DNA from: Halopseudomonas pelagia CL-AP6
GTDB lineage: Bacteria; Pseudomonadota; Gammaproteobacteria; Pseudomonadales; Pseudomonadaceae
Reading direction: 5' to 3'
NCBI RefSeq assembly: GCF_000410875.1
Contig: NZ_AROI01000045.1
Location: 1-50,058 of the forward strand
Length of the DNA: 50,058 bases
A model generated the notes under the pieces. That model was not told the origin of the DNA, made no database searches, and was given only the letters and a program-made list of their open reading frames with translations. The position numbers were made by a program, and so were the translations under genes. Positions 18,408-27,308 of the stretch are shown here, one piece after another; position 1 is the first letter of the stretch, and every line of letters begins with the position of its first letter.

Positions 18408-19126
18408 AGCGTGGGATATTGTGCGCTCTGTTGATACTCATGGCACTGCCTGCATGGGCGCAGCCGCCGACCAGGCAAGTCTCTGCCAACCAGCCATCGA
18501 AAACCAGCCAGATCCAGATTGAACAAAGCCGCGACCAGCGCCTGGCACAAGAGTGGGGACTGAATAACGAGGAGTGGGCTCGCTACCGTGAATTGATGGA
18601 CGGCCCGCTGGGTGTCTATTCGCCCAACATTGATCCGCTTACAGCCCTGGGTATTGAAGCGCCCTCAGAGCAGGAACAACGTCGCTACGCAGAACTGCAA
18701 GTGCAAGCCGAAGCCCTGCGAGTCGAAAAATTGCTGGCGTACCAGCGCGCCTACGATGACGCCTGGCAGCGCCTGTACCCCGGGGTGCAGCGGGTAAGTC
18801 TGCCCGATGCCACGCCGGGCGGCATGTCGATTATGGGCAGTGGGCGCGCCGCCGTTTTCGTGAAGGGTGATTGCGCCCGTTGCGGTTTGCTCGTGCAGCG
18901 TTTGCAGACGGCAGGGACTGAGTTTGACCTGTACATGGTCGGCAGTGATGAGGATGATGCCCGCATCCGTGATCTTGCCAAACGCATGCAGGTCGATCCG
19001 GCCAGGGTACGCAGCGGTTCCATTACGCTCAATCATGACGGTGGCCGCTGGCTTTCACTCGGGCTGCCGGGTGACCTGCCTGCTGTCGTGCATAGGGTAA
19101 ATGGGCAATGGCAGCGTCAACAGTGA
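18404..19126 (+). CDS. TIGR03759 family ICE protein
   Basis: 240 residues with a cleavable signal peptide (PAWAQ, about residue 20). The N-terminal half is a helical charged region; the C-terminal half has a thioredoxin-like look: a beta strand AAVFVKGDC with CARC at about 159-162, then alternating strands and helices ending in LPAVV. Members are found in the PFL_4693 position of PFGI-1-type ICEs. A CxxC pair in a periplasmic protein fits a disulfide role, which is an inference. Confidence 0.85.
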   Translation: MKRGILCALLILMALPAWAQPPTRQVSANQPSKTSQIQIEQSRDQRLAQEWGLNNEEWARYRELMDGPLGVYSPNIDPLTALGIEAPSEQEQRRYAELQVQAEALRVEKLLAYQRAYDDAWQRLYPGVQRVSLPDATPGGMSIMGSGRAAVFVKGDCARCGLLVQRLQTAGTEFDLYMVGSDEDDARIRDLAKRMQVDPARVRSGSITLNHDGGRWLSLGLPGDLPAVVHRVNGQWQRQQ

Positions 19127-19692
19127 ACGCGATACTGCGGATGCTATTGCTGCTGGCTTCGGGCTGGGCGATCAACAGCCACGCTCAGGAAGTCCCGCCG
19201 CCGGCCTATCAGTTGGCAGCCCAGCAAGCGGGCATCCCATCGACGGTACTGTTTGCTGTGGCTTTGCAAGAAAGCGGTATCCATCGCGATGGCCGCATTA
19301 TTCCCTGGCCCTGGTCACTGAATATCGCTGGCCAGTCGCGCCAATACGCCACGCAGTCACAGGCCTGCGCCGGGTTACATCAAGCGTTGCGTGATGTGCC
19401 GTCTAAACGCATCGATGCAGGACTCGCGCAGATCAATCTGGGTTACCAAAAACACCGCTATCGCCGGCCTTGCGATCTGCTGGACCCCTACACCAACCTG
19501 CAAGTCGCCGCCGCCATTTTGCGTGAGCAATATACACCTGGCGAAAACTGGCTGTTGGCGATGGGCCGCTATCACCGCCCGGCAGGCGGGGAGCCCGCAG
19601 CGCGATATCGACACAGTGTTTCCCGACATCTGAATCGTGTCCAAGGTTCGTCCGTTGTACCACGCACGACGCATCCGGAGACTTCGCCATGA
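19108..19692 (+). CDS. Lytic transglycosylase (SLT domain) of the transfer apparatus
   Basis: 194 residues with a signal peptide. The SLT fold is seen from the catalytic glutamate in ALQESG (E55) through the DAGLAQINLG segment (family G-L-x-Q) to the final AMGRYHRPA. It cuts peptidoglycan to make room for the transfer channel, like VirB1. It overlaps TIGR03759 by 19 bases and the next gene by 4, so the four genes form one operon. Confidence 0.9.
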   Translation: MAASTVNAILRMLLLLASGWAINSHAQEVPPPAYQLAAQQAGIPSTVLFAVALQESGIHRDGRIIPWPWSLNIAGQSRQYATQSQACAGLHQALRDVPSKRIDAGLAQINLGYQKHRYRRPCDLLDPYTNLQVAAAILREQYTPGENWLLAMGRYHRPAGGEPAARYRHSVSRHLNRVQGSSVVPRTTHPETSP

Positions 19693-20240
19693 AAGTGGTC
19701 ATCCTGATCGTGAGCAGCCTGGTTTGTTGTATCACGGTTATCCCCCGATCAGCGCTGCAAGCAGCAGAACCTACAAATCCGCTGATTGTGGTGGAAGATC
19801 TCGGTGGCGCATCGGCCTTGCCGTATTACGAGGCGCTCAACCTGTTGCCGCGCACCGGTAGCATCCAGCACCCACCACTTCCCATCCCTGAAGCGCCGCC
19901 GACGATATCCAGCGAAGCCCAGATGCTGCCGGTGCGCAGTTCACAGCTGACCCCGGGCAAGGTCACTCGACGGGTTATTGAAGCACCGGGGCTACAACCG
20001 TTCTTTCTGGTTGGAGATGACGAGGCTTCTCATGCCTGGCTACGCCAACATGCAGCCAGCCTGCTTGAACGGCAAGCCAGTGGCCTGGTGGTCAACGTCG
20101 AGACGATGGCAGGATTGACGCAGCTGCGGGCGTTGGTGCCCGATCTGCAGCTCTGGCCTGTATCAGGGGACGACCTGGCCGACCGGCTGGGGCTTCGGCA
20201 CTACCCGGTGCTGATCACCGCTACCGGCATCGAGCAATGA
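19689..20240 (+). CDS. TIGR03765 family ICE protein
   Basis: 183 residues with an N-terminal signal peptide. The family occurs in the PFL_4695 position, immediately before TraD. The C-terminal half (GLQPFFLVGDDEASHAWLRQ and VVNVETMAGLTQLRALVPDL) is well preserved. The protein is periplasmic by prediction. The biochemical role is not known. The stop is 4 bases before the TraD start. Confidence 0.85.
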   Translation: MKVVILIVSSLVCCITVIPRSALQAAEPTNPLIVVEDLGGASALPYYEALNLLPRTGSIQHPPLPIPEAPPTISSEAQMLPVRSSQLTPGKVTRRVIEAPGLQPFFLVGDDEASHAWLRQHAASLLERQASGLVVNVETMAGLTQLRALVPDLQLWPVSGDDLADRLGLRHYPVLITATGIEQ

Positions 20241-20244
20241 TGTC

Positions 20245-22407
20245 ATGGCACAGGCTCAACCGGTTGAGGTGCTGCTGCGTCCTGCGGTGGAGCTGTACAC
20301 CGTGGCGGTGTGCATTGGCGCCGCGATTTTATGCCTGGTGGCGCCCTGGTCCCTCGCGCTAAACCCCAGTGTGGGTATGGGTGGTGCCGTGGCTTTTGCC
20401 GTCTTTGGCGCAATCCGGTTCCGGCAAGCCCAGGCGATCCTGCGCTATCGTCGTAATATTCGCCGCCTGCCGCGGTATGTAATGACCAGCCGCGCCGTAC
20501 CGGTCAGTCAGCAGCGGCTGTTCATCGGCAAGGGTTTTCTGTGGGAACAGAAGCATACCCATCGGCTGACGCAAACCTACCGTCCTGATTTCCGCCGCTA
20601 CGTGGAGCCCACAACGGCTTATCGGCTGGCGCGGCGTCTGGAAGAACGTCTTGAGTTCGCGCCGCTTCCCTTGTCTGCTTTGGTGAAGTTCACGGCATGG
20701 GATGTACCACTCAATCCAGTGCGCCCCTTACCACCGGTTGGTGGCTTGCCGCGGCTGCATGGCATTGAACCGCACGAGGTCGATGTCAGCCTGCCACTGG
20801 GTGAGCGGGTCGGCCATTCACTGGTACTGGGCACCACTCGGGTCGGCAAGACCCGGCTGGCGGAGCTGTTCATCACCCAGGATATCCGTCGCAGGAATGC
20901 ATCTGGTGAGCATGAGGTGGTGATCGTCTTTGACCCCAAGGGCGATGCGGATCTGCTCAAACGCATGTACGTCGAGGCCAAACGCGCTGGACGAGAAGGC
21001 GAGTTTTATATCTTCCATCTGGGCTGGCCGGAAATCAGCGCCCGCTATAACGCCGTGGGCCGGTTTGGGCGTATTTCCGAAGTCGCCACACGCATTGCCG
21101 GTCAGCTTTCAGGAGAGGGCAACAGCGCCGCTTTTCGGGAGTTCGCCTGGCGTTTCGTCAACATTGTTGCTCGCGCCCTGATCGAGCTGGGGCAGCGCCC
21201 GGACTATATGCTGATCCAGCGTCATGTGGTCAATATCGATGCACTGTTCATCGAATACGCCCAGCACTATTTCGCCAGAACCGACCCAAAAGCCTGGGAC
21301 GTTATTGTCCAGCTGGAAGGGCGACTCAACGACAGAAACATTCCGCGCAACATGATCGGGCGTGAGAAGCGGGTGGTCGCGCTGGAACAATACCTGAGCC
21401 AGGTGCGCAACTACGACCCGGTGCTGGATGGTCTGCGCAGTGCCGTCCGCTACGACAAGACCTATTTCGACAAGATCGTTGCGTCGCTGTTGCCGCTATT
21501 GGAAAAGCTCACCAGCGGCAAGATTGCTCAGTTACTTGCGCCCGATTATGCGGATCTGAACGACCCCAGGCCCATCTTCGACTGGATGCAGATCATCCGC
21601 AAGCGGGCGGTAGTTTATGTCGGACTGGATGCGCTGTCCGATACGGAAGTAGCCGCTGCGGTGGGCAACTCCATGTTCTCCGACATGGTGTCGGTCGCAG
21701 GCCATATCTATAAACACGGGATCGACGATGGCTTACCGGGCGCCTCTGCAGACTCCCGGGTGCCGATCAACGTCCACGCGGATGAGTTCAATGAACTCAT
21801 GGGCGACGAATTCATACCGATGATCAACAAGGGCGGGGGAGCCGGCATCCAGGTCACCGCCTATACACAGACCCTGTCGGACATCGAAGCGCGCATCGGC
21901 AACCGTGCAAAAGCGGGGCAGGTGATCGGCAACTTCAATAACCTGTTTATGCTCAGGGTCAGAGAGACGGCCACCGCGGAGCTACTGACCAAGCAACTGC
22001 CCAAGGTCGAGGTCTACACCACCACAGTGGTCAGCGGTGCAACGGACAGTTCGGACATCCATGGCAGTACCGACTTTACCAGCAACACCCAGGATCGGAT
22101 CAGTCTGTCCAGCGTGCCGATGATTGAACCCTCGCATGTGGTCCAGCTACCCAAAGGCCAATGTTTTGCGCTGATGCAGGGGGGGAATCTATGGAAGATC
22201 CGCATGCCGCTGCCAGCTGCTGACCCGGATGAAGTCATGCCGGCTGATCTGCGGCAGTTGGCAGACTATATGCGCCAGAGCTACACCGAATCGGGGCAAT
22301 GGTGGCAGAACCTCGGTACGCCTTTACAGCAGCAGGACATGCTTCCGGAGGCATTGCTCGACGATGCTCTTATGCAGGATAGAGAGCACGGTGGGGTGCC
22401 GCCATGA
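20245..22407 (+). CDS. traD: Type IV coupling protein TraD (SXT/TOL subfamily)
   Basis: 720 residues. Two membrane helices are at about 18-60. The Walker A motif is G196TTRVGKT203 and Walker B is in VVIVFDPKGD (about 225-235). Further conserved segments are DEFNEL and the GNFNNLFMLR stretch. TraD is the inner-membrane ATPase that hands the relaxase-DNA complex to the secretion channel. It is followed by TIGR03747 with a 4-base overlap. The relaxase it should serve is not in this window. Confidence 0.94.
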   Translation: MAQAQPVEVLLRPAVELYTVAVCIGAAILCLVAPWSLALNPSVGMGGAVAFAVFGAIRFRQAQAILRYRRNIRRLPRYVMTSRAVPVSQQRLFIGKGFLWEQKHTHRLTQTYRPDFRRYVEPTTAYRLARRLEERLEFAPLPLSALVKFTAWDVPLNPVRPLPPVGGLPRLHGIEPHEVDVSLPLGERVGHSLVLGTTRVGKTRLAELFITQDIRRRNASGEHEVVIVFDPKGDADLLKRMYVEAKRAGREGEFYIFHLGWPEISARYNAVGRFGRISEVATRIAGQLSGEGNSAAFREFAWRFVNIVARALIELGQRPDYMLIQRHVVNIDALFIEYAQHYFARTDPKAWDVIVQLEGRLNDRNIPRNMIGREKRVVALEQYLSQVRNYDPVLDGLRSAVRYDKTYFDKIVASLLPLLEKLTSGKIAQLLAPDYADLNDPRPIFDWMQIIRKRAVVYVGLDALSDTEVAAAVGNSMFSDMVSVAGHIYKHGIDDGLPGASADSRVPINVHADEFNELMGDEFIPMINKGGGAGIQVTAYTQTLSDIEARIGNRAKAGQVIGNFNNLFMLRVRETATAELLTKQLPKVEVYTTTVVSGATDSSDIHGSTDFTSNTQDRISLSSVPMIEPSHVVQLPKGQCFALMQGGNLWKIRMPLPAADPDEVMPADLRQLADYMRQSYTESGQWWQNLGTPLQQQDMLPEALLDDALMQDREHGGVPP

Positions 22408-23153
22408 GCGATGCGCCCGCGGCAGCACAAAAACAGCAAGCCCAAAGGCACAGTCTTGTTGTGCGGATCATCACCTTGCCGCTGCGGTTATTGGGTGTGC
22501 TGATCGGAGCCTTGTTGATGTCGATAGTGATCGAATGTGTGGGTATGCACCTGCTCTGGAAGGAGGAGGGCTGGCGGCACTCGCAATCGATGCTGCAGTA
22601 TGAACTGGGCCATCTTTCGAGCCAGTTCACCCGTAGCGCGATTATCCAGGAGCCGGGGCGTACCGCACACCAGCTGGTCGACACCGGCTATCATTGGATC
22701 TTCGTCAAGACCGGCCTGGTTGATCAGATGGGCCGTCATGCGCAACGTGTCCGGGCACCGAGCCAGGGCGAGAAGCGGGACTTTCGATACGTCATCAGCC
22801 AGGCCTACGTGTGGATAGAAAACTACCTGATCGCGGCCGCCTTTACGACGCTGACCTTCATGGTACGGCTACTGATTCTGGTGTTGACCTTACCGTTGAT
22901 CCTGATGGCCGCCTTTGTCGGTCTGGTTGATGGTCTGGTGCGCCGTGATGTCCGTAAATTCGGTGCGGGACGCGAGTCCGGCTTCATCTACCACCGGGCG
23001 AAAGCTTCGCTACTACCACTGGCGCTACTGCCTTGGGTAGCCTACCTGGCGATGCCAGTCTCGGTGCATCCACTGATAATTCTGCTGCCTAGCGCAGCGC
23101 TGCTTGGCTTGGCGGTAGCTGTGACTGCGAGCAGCTTCAAAAAGTACTTGTGA
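22404..23153 (+). CDS. TIGR03747 family ICE membrane protein
   Basis: 249 residues. Hydrophobic helices lie near residues 17-38, 148-175 and 200-240, with a large soluble part between. The segment FRYVISQAYVWIENYLIAAAF and the following LTFMVRLLILVL are typical of the PFL_4697 family, which always follows TraD. It presumably anchors or gates the coupling protein. It is the last gene of the first tra block; unrelated genes follow before the RAQPRD gene. Confidence 0.88.
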   Translation: MSDAPAAAQKQQAQRHSLVVRIITLPLRLLGVLIGALLMSIVIECVGMHLLWKEEGWRHSQSMLQYELGHLSSQFTRSAIIQEPGRTAHQLVDTGYHWIFVKTGLVDQMGRHAQRVRAPSQGEKRDFRYVISQAYVWIENYLIAAAFTTLTFMVRLLILVLTLPLILMAAFVGLVDGLVRRDVRKFGAGRESGFIYHRAKASLLPLALLPWVAYLAMPVSVHPLIILLPSAALLGLAVAVTASSFKKYL

Positions 23154-23193
23154 GTGAGACATATTGACTTATATATAAATTAATAGGACTTGA

Positions 23194-23216
23194 ATGAGTC
23201 TTGTAGTAAAACTCAT
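23194..23216. repeat. Inverted repeat in AT-rich leader
   Basis: ATGAGT and ACTCAT are separated by 11 bases in an AT-rich stretch (23154-23273) between the tra block and the next gene. It could be an operator or part of a weak transcript end. Confidence 0.35.
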
Positions 23217-23273
23217 GGCACTGATAATGAACTATGCTATAACAGCGGTTTTATATAACCTACAGGGTTTGCA

Positions 23274-24002
23274 ATGGCAGTAACTTACTACGGGCCGGGT
23301 GAGCATTCGGCTGGTTTTATTGGGTTTCATGTGACAACTGGATTCAATGGTGACGTTTATCAGCGTCACTTCAACACCTTGCCAGCACAGGAACAATCGG
23401 ATGAGGATGTGTATTTCCTGTATCGCCGTCTGGAGGCTGAATTACAGGATTTAGAGTGGCAACGCCAGGGTCTGCAGAACCGGTATGAGCGTTTCGTTAC
23501 TGAGAACCATGCCAATACCCTACCTGGGCGTGGAGTAGGTGTGCATGGGATTACCGCGGCGTTTACTCGGCAAGGCAGGAGTAGCTGGCGGGCTTGTTTC
23601 ATGGTGGCCAGGTATCAGGTAACGGGCACTCCTCGTCAGCCAGCAAAAATATATACTTTTTCCATGCCTTACTCCGAGGCTTGGAATGCGGCAGTAACGT
23701 TCTGGGCAGAAGAGCATGGGATACGTTCTACTGATATGGAGCGGGTGCTCAAGAGTCCGCCAGACCCTGAGCAATTTAAACGGCTGCGCCGGCAAATGAA
23801 TGATGAGGAAGGACGTGATGTTCCAGTGGAGGCGTTGTCATCTGTCTTTGCTGAGCAACGCAGCATGCTTGCTAAGCAGCGAGCAGTGCTGAAAGCGAAG
23901 AGAATGAAGCTACATGTCGGGGTGCCGTCTCCACTGAAGACAGACATTCAAGCAGAAATGGCGGCGTGGTTTGAAAGTGTCACTCGCACCGATCAGAAAT
24001 AG
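23274..24002 (+). CDS. Unknown protein with an AP2-like segment
   Basis: 242 residues, unlike any tra protein. The middle (about residues 80-135) has the pattern of an AP2-type DNA-binding domain: GVGVHGITAAF, a strand ending in WRACFMV, then KIYTFSMPYSEAWNAAVTFWAEEHG. The AP2 reading is inference from pattern only. The flanks are helical and charged, with a coiled-coil-like C-terminus rich in K and Q. The gene is preceded by AT-rich DNA unlike the tra genes and is not overlapped with them, so it is likely cargo. Confidence 0.6.
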   Translation: MAVTYYGPGEHSAGFIGFHVTTGFNGDVYQRHFNTLPAQEQSDEDVYFLYRRLEAELQDLEWQRQGLQNRYERFVTENHANTLPGRGVGVHGITAAFTRQGRSSWRACFMVARYQVTGTPRQPAKIYTFSMPYSEAWNAAVTFWAEEHGIRSTDMERVLKSPPDPEQFKRLRRQMNDEEGRDVPVEALSSVFAEQRSMLAKQRAVLKAKRMKLHVGVPSPLKTDIQAEMAAWFESVTRTDQK

Positions 24003-24084
24003 CGAGATCCCTGCTTGAAATCCCGTTTGCTGTCCCTTACCAACCGTGAATTCTTGATCTTTGCTGCGCATCGCATGTTCCTGT

Positions 24085-25629
24085 TCAGGATGAGCTCGCC
24101 GTGCTTGCAACGAGCTGTCCGATGAACTGGCTGAAGGGAACTAGATCGCCGTCGACACTTGCCGCCTCCAGTGCCGCCATATAATCACTCCTGCCTTCTA
24201 CGGGAACCACTGTCCACGGATACCCTCCCGCCGCCAGCATGGCGTTCATCATGAAACGCCCCATACGGCCATTGCCATCGAAATAGGGATGGATGTAGAC
24301 AAAAACGAAATGCCCCAGCACCACGCGGACAGCCGGGTCACTTTCCTCCTGGAGGAGCCGGAAAAACGCAGGCATAAGTTCGCGAACGGCCTCATGTCGC
24401 GGCGGAACATGCTTCGAACGACGGATGTATACCGGGCCGTTGCGATAGCCTGCCAGGTCACCCGGTCGCAAAATGCCTGCCGTGACGCTGGGAGCAAACA
24501 GTTCTCGGTACCAGCTACCCTGGTCCTGCTGCACGACTATGCCTGGGTTCTTGCCATCGAGGATAGATCCGAGACTTTGCTTGACGCGCTGGAATGCCAG
24601 CCAATAGCCACGCGCGGCAAGCGCATCGCGATGATTCCGGTCTGCAGCATGATTGTCAGGATTCCAGGATCCGGAGCGCACACGCTCAATCAGTTCAGTA
24701 CTGACCCGGTACCCTTCGATGGACAATGAATGATAGGCATCGGTGACATAGACGTCATCGACTCGTTCCAGATAGGTATCCTTGTCAACCGGGGCCTGAG
24801 ACGGACGAGGAAAGTGATCAATGACCTGTTCTCGCATACGTTGCCAAGTCATACCGAGTCGGTTCACGTAGGGTGTTGGTTCATGGAGTCGGATGGAAAC
24901 CTGCTGCGCATCCGTGAACGGGTTGGTCTCGTTGATGACATACCCAGCCGCACGCATAGTGCCGACGATGTCGTTGGCGATCTGTTCACTGCCAATGCTG
25001 CGGAAGGCTGCGGCCAGCCGTCCGGCGATGCTGCTGTGGCCGCCGTCGAGCAGACGCCCGAGTACATCCGAGGCATCACGGACCATAGCCAGTGCCGTAC
25101 GTAGCGTTATCGGATTCGTCTGGAAGGCAGCAGGGCCAACGGTGACCAGGGCGCTCGCCAGGCCATAGAGACGAATGCCGTCCCGTACCTCCAGATCGGA
25201 GGCTGAGGGCACATCCATGCGGATATCGAAAATCGAGGTCTGGTGTGGAAGCTGCAAGGGTTTATTTCCTCCCCTGGGCGAGCGAACCATGAGCTGCCGC
25301 GGCACCGTCCAGTCTCCGGTGAGCAGATTCAAGGACTGCTCAGGACTCAAACACCATTCAGCCCCGAATCGTTCGGTCAAGTAGCTGCTGCTGAACGCCC
25401 AGAAGGAAGCGTACCAAGCCGTGCTTTCACCCTGCGTCTCATCCGGGCGTGCCGGGATGTACCAGCCCTTCATCACTTCGACGAGAAAGCCGCTGTTCAG
25501 CAAGCGCTCTCTGTGGGTGCGGCTGAGCTGGCCGCTACGGATGGCCACGAGCCCCTCATCCTGTAGTTGCTTGAGGACTGATAGCGAGGTGGCAAGCTTG
25601 TCTGAAGGTGTGGCCATAGCGTTATCCAA
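24085..25629 (-). CDS. fic: Fic protein with N-terminal AbiEi-like winged helix
   Basis: 514 residues. The C-terminal Fic core has H447PYFDGNGRMGR458, matching HPFx(D/E)GN(G/K)R with Y for F; this AMPylates target proteins. A preceding S301LSIEG306 matches the inhibitory motif (S/T)xxxE(G/N), so the enzyme is self-inhibited (class II/III arrangement). The first ~250 residues resemble AbiEi-type antitoxins: a helix-turn-helix (about 12-55) followed by a region with YGLASALVTVGP. The combined protein may act as its own repressor. The listed start is TTG; ATG at 25617 (residue 5) is equally possible. Three operator-like repeats lie just upstream. Confidence 0.85.
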   Translation of the reverse strand: MDNAMATPSDKLATSLSVLKQLQDEGLVAIRSGQLSRTHRERLLNSGFLVEVMKGWYIPARPDETQGESTAWYASFWAFSSSYLTERFGAEWCLSPEQSLNLLTGDWTVPRQLMVRSPRGGNKPLQLPHQTSIFDIRMDVPSASDLEVRDGIRLYGLASALVTVGPAAFQTNPITLRTALAMVRDASDVLGRLLDGGHSSIAGRLAAAFRSIGSEQIANDIVGTMRAAGYVINETNPFTDAQQVSIRLHEPTPYVNRLGMTWQRMREQVIDHFPRPSQAPVDKDTYLERVDDVYVTDAYHSLSIEGYRVSTELIERVRSGSWNPDNHAADRNHRDALAARGYWLAFQRVKQSLGSILDGKNPGIVVQQDQGSWYRELFAPSVTAGILRPGDLAGYRNGPVYIRRSKHVPPRHEAVRELMPAFFRLLQEESDPAVRVVLGHFVFVYIHPYFDGNGRMGRFMMNAMLAAGGYPWTVVPVEGRSDYMAALEAASVDGDLVPFSQFIGQLVASTASSS

Positions 25630-25716
25630 CTAGGTTATTGTGTTGCGCAATCATTAGGTTATTAAGCTTATCTATTGCTAGACAATCGAGCAACACAATA
25701 ATTAGGTTATTGTGTC
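25630..25716 (-). promoter_or_regulatory. Operator-like repeats upstream of the Fic gene
   Basis: The motif TAGGTTATT occurs three times, at 25631, 25655 and 25703. The third copy is the centre of a perfect palindrome, ACACAATAA-N5-TTATTGTGT (25693-25715). The segment at 25635-25646 is the exact inverse of 25690-25701. All are within 90 bases of the fic start codon and so overlap its promoter. This is the layout expected of autoregulation by the N-terminal winged helix. Confidence 0.65.
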
Positions 25717-25925
25717 TTGTGGCGTTTTATCAAACGGGTAAGTTTAGCCAAGCATGCAGTCCCCACCAGGTGATCGTGCGCCCATTTTCTCTATTTCCCG
25801 CCTCCTCTGTGATATCTGAACGCTCCCTCCATCAATCCGGTCATCTCCAATTCCCGTTGTTTACAGCTTGAACACGCCAACCTTGCCACGATCACGCCAT
25901 TGCTGATCTGAAAGGGAAGGGTGTG

Positions 25926-26291
25926 ATGGTGCTTATATCTCGGCGAGGCGTTGCGATCCGCAGCGGTACTGCGTTGTTCATGACCACCTTGATCGCTGGC
26001 GCGCCGCTGCTGGCTCGTGGCGAGACACCAACACACCGCAGTGAACTGGCCGCAGCGGTTCGCCAACTCAACGCACTGGAACGCTTCGTTGCACAGAGCG
26101 CCGCCGCGTCGCAGGCTGCACCCGGCGAGCGCTACCACTTCGATTACCCACGCCTTCTCGCTGACCTGGAACGTGTACGCAGCGGTATCCAGGGCTACCT
26201 CACTCCTGCCCGTGCCCAACCACGCGATCCCGTTGAGCTGCTGGGCGAATACCTTGCTGACAACACACCGTCAGTGGAGCCCCAGCCATGA
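25926..26291 (+). CDS. RAQPRD family ICE protein (TIGR01690)
   Basis: 121 residues from the second ATG; the GTG/ATG cluster at 25923 leaves a one-residue uncertainty. A signal peptide is followed by a helical domain ending in RAQPRDP, the motif that gives the family its name. The family opens the second tra block in PFGI-1-class elements. Function unknown, periplasmic by prediction. It overlaps the next gene by 4 bases. Confidence 0.9.
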   Translation: MVLISRRGVAIRSGTALFMTTLIAGAPLLARGETPTHRSELAAAVRQLNALERFVAQSAAASQAAPGERYHFDYPRLLADLERVRSGIQGYLTPARAQPRDPVELLGEYLADNTPSVEPQP

Positions 26292-26521
26292 CCGCCGCGC
26301 AGCTGAGCGCCTTTCAGGCCAACAGCGGCATGCCGCCTGCCGTGATGGCGGCCGTACTGGTCGGCGCCGTATTCACGGTGCTGTTGCTATGGGGCGTCTG
26401 GGCTATCCGCACTGCCTATGTGGGCTGGTCGGAAAACCGTGTCAATCAACGTCAGTTCCTCGGTGTCGTCGTGCGCTTTCTGGCGATGTACCTGGTGCTG
26501 ACTTTTTTCCTCCTGTCATAA
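26288..26521 (+). CDS. TIGR03758 family ICE membrane protein
   Basis: 77 residues with two hydrophobic helices (about 20-40 and 55-77) joined by a loop containing WSENRVNQRQF. Size and position, between the RAQPRD and TIGR03745 genes, agree with the family. It may be a small inner-membrane subunit of the transfer channel. Confidence 0.85.
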   Translation: MTAAQLSAFQANSGMPPAVMAAVLVGAVFTVLLLWGVWAIRTAYVGWSENRVNQRQFLGVVVRFLAMYLVLTFFLLS

Positions 26522-26539
26522 CCACACGGGGTCAACATA

Positions 26540-26899
26540 ATGAAAACGCGCTTCCCCTCAAAACGCCACATTCATCGTTACGCATCCACCTTGGGCATTG
26601 CCTTTTTACCGGTGCTGTCCTTTGCACAAGGCCTGCCACAGATGGAAGATCCCTCTCGCGGAACCGGTGGCGGCATCATGGAAACCATCCGCAATTATGG
26701 CTACGACATAGTGCTGTTGGTCGCGCTGCTGGTGGTGGCTTCCATGTTTGTGGGTGTGTGTTATCACGCCTATGGCACCTACGCGGAAATCCACACGGGA
26801 AGGAAGACCTGGGGCCAGTTCGGGCTGACGGTCGCTGTGGGCGCGGTGATGCTGGTGATCGGCATCTGGCTGCTCACCGAAGCCACCGGCATCCTGTAA
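26540..26899 (+). CDS. TIGR03745 family ICE membrane protein
   Basis: 119 residues: a signal peptide ending near SFAQG, then two membrane helices (about 52-72 and 92-115). The layout resembles VirB2/TraA pilin-like proteins, which also have a signal and two helices; this comparison is an inference. It keeps the ICE gene order. Confidence 0.85.
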   Translation: MKTRFPSKRHIHRYASTLGIAFLPVLSFAQGLPQMEDPSRGTGGGIMETIRNYGYDIVLLVALLVVASMFVGVCYHAYGTYAEIHTGRKTWGQFGLTVAVGAVMLVIGIWLLTEATGIL

Positions 26900-26909
26900 G
26901 GGGAGCGTC

Positions 26910-27308
26910 ATGTCCGAGCATCAGCACCTGCTGGCCGATGGCACCGTGCCGTTTCTTCCGCACCGGCTCAACCGCCATCCGGTTGTGGTGCGGGGGTTGA
27001 CCGCCGATGAGCTGTGGATCTGCTGCGGCCTGTCTGGTGTGCTCGGGCTGTTGATCGGTACACCGGCGTCCTTGCTGTTCTCGACTTTCGCCCTGGCGCC
27101 GACCTTCGCAGTCGTCAGTATTGGCCTTGGCATTATCATCGGTGGTGGCTTCCTGCGCCGCCGCAAGCGGGGCAGGCCGGACACCTGGTTGTACCGGCAA
27201 CTGCAATGGCGCATAGCGACCACTTATCCGGTGTTGAACGCCTGGGTGGGCGGTCATGGCCTGATTACACGTTCCGGCCACTGGACGACCCGGCGGGACG
27301 TGCCATGA
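26910..27308 (+). CDS. TIGR03750 family conjugal transfer protein
   Basis: 132 residues with two close membrane helices (about 38-75) and basic flanks (GGFLRRRKRGRPD). The size, N-terminal FLPHRLNRHPVVVRGLT and position are typical of the family, which resembles the small VirB3/TraL type of inner-membrane subunit. It overlaps the next gene by 4 bases. Confidence 0.87.
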   Translation: MSEHQHLLADGTVPFLPHRLNRHPVVVRGLTADELWICCGLSGVLGLLIGTPASLLFSTFALAPTFAVVSIGLGIIIGGGFLRRRKRGRPDTWLYRQLQWRIATTYPVLNAWVGGHGLITRSGHWTTRRDVP

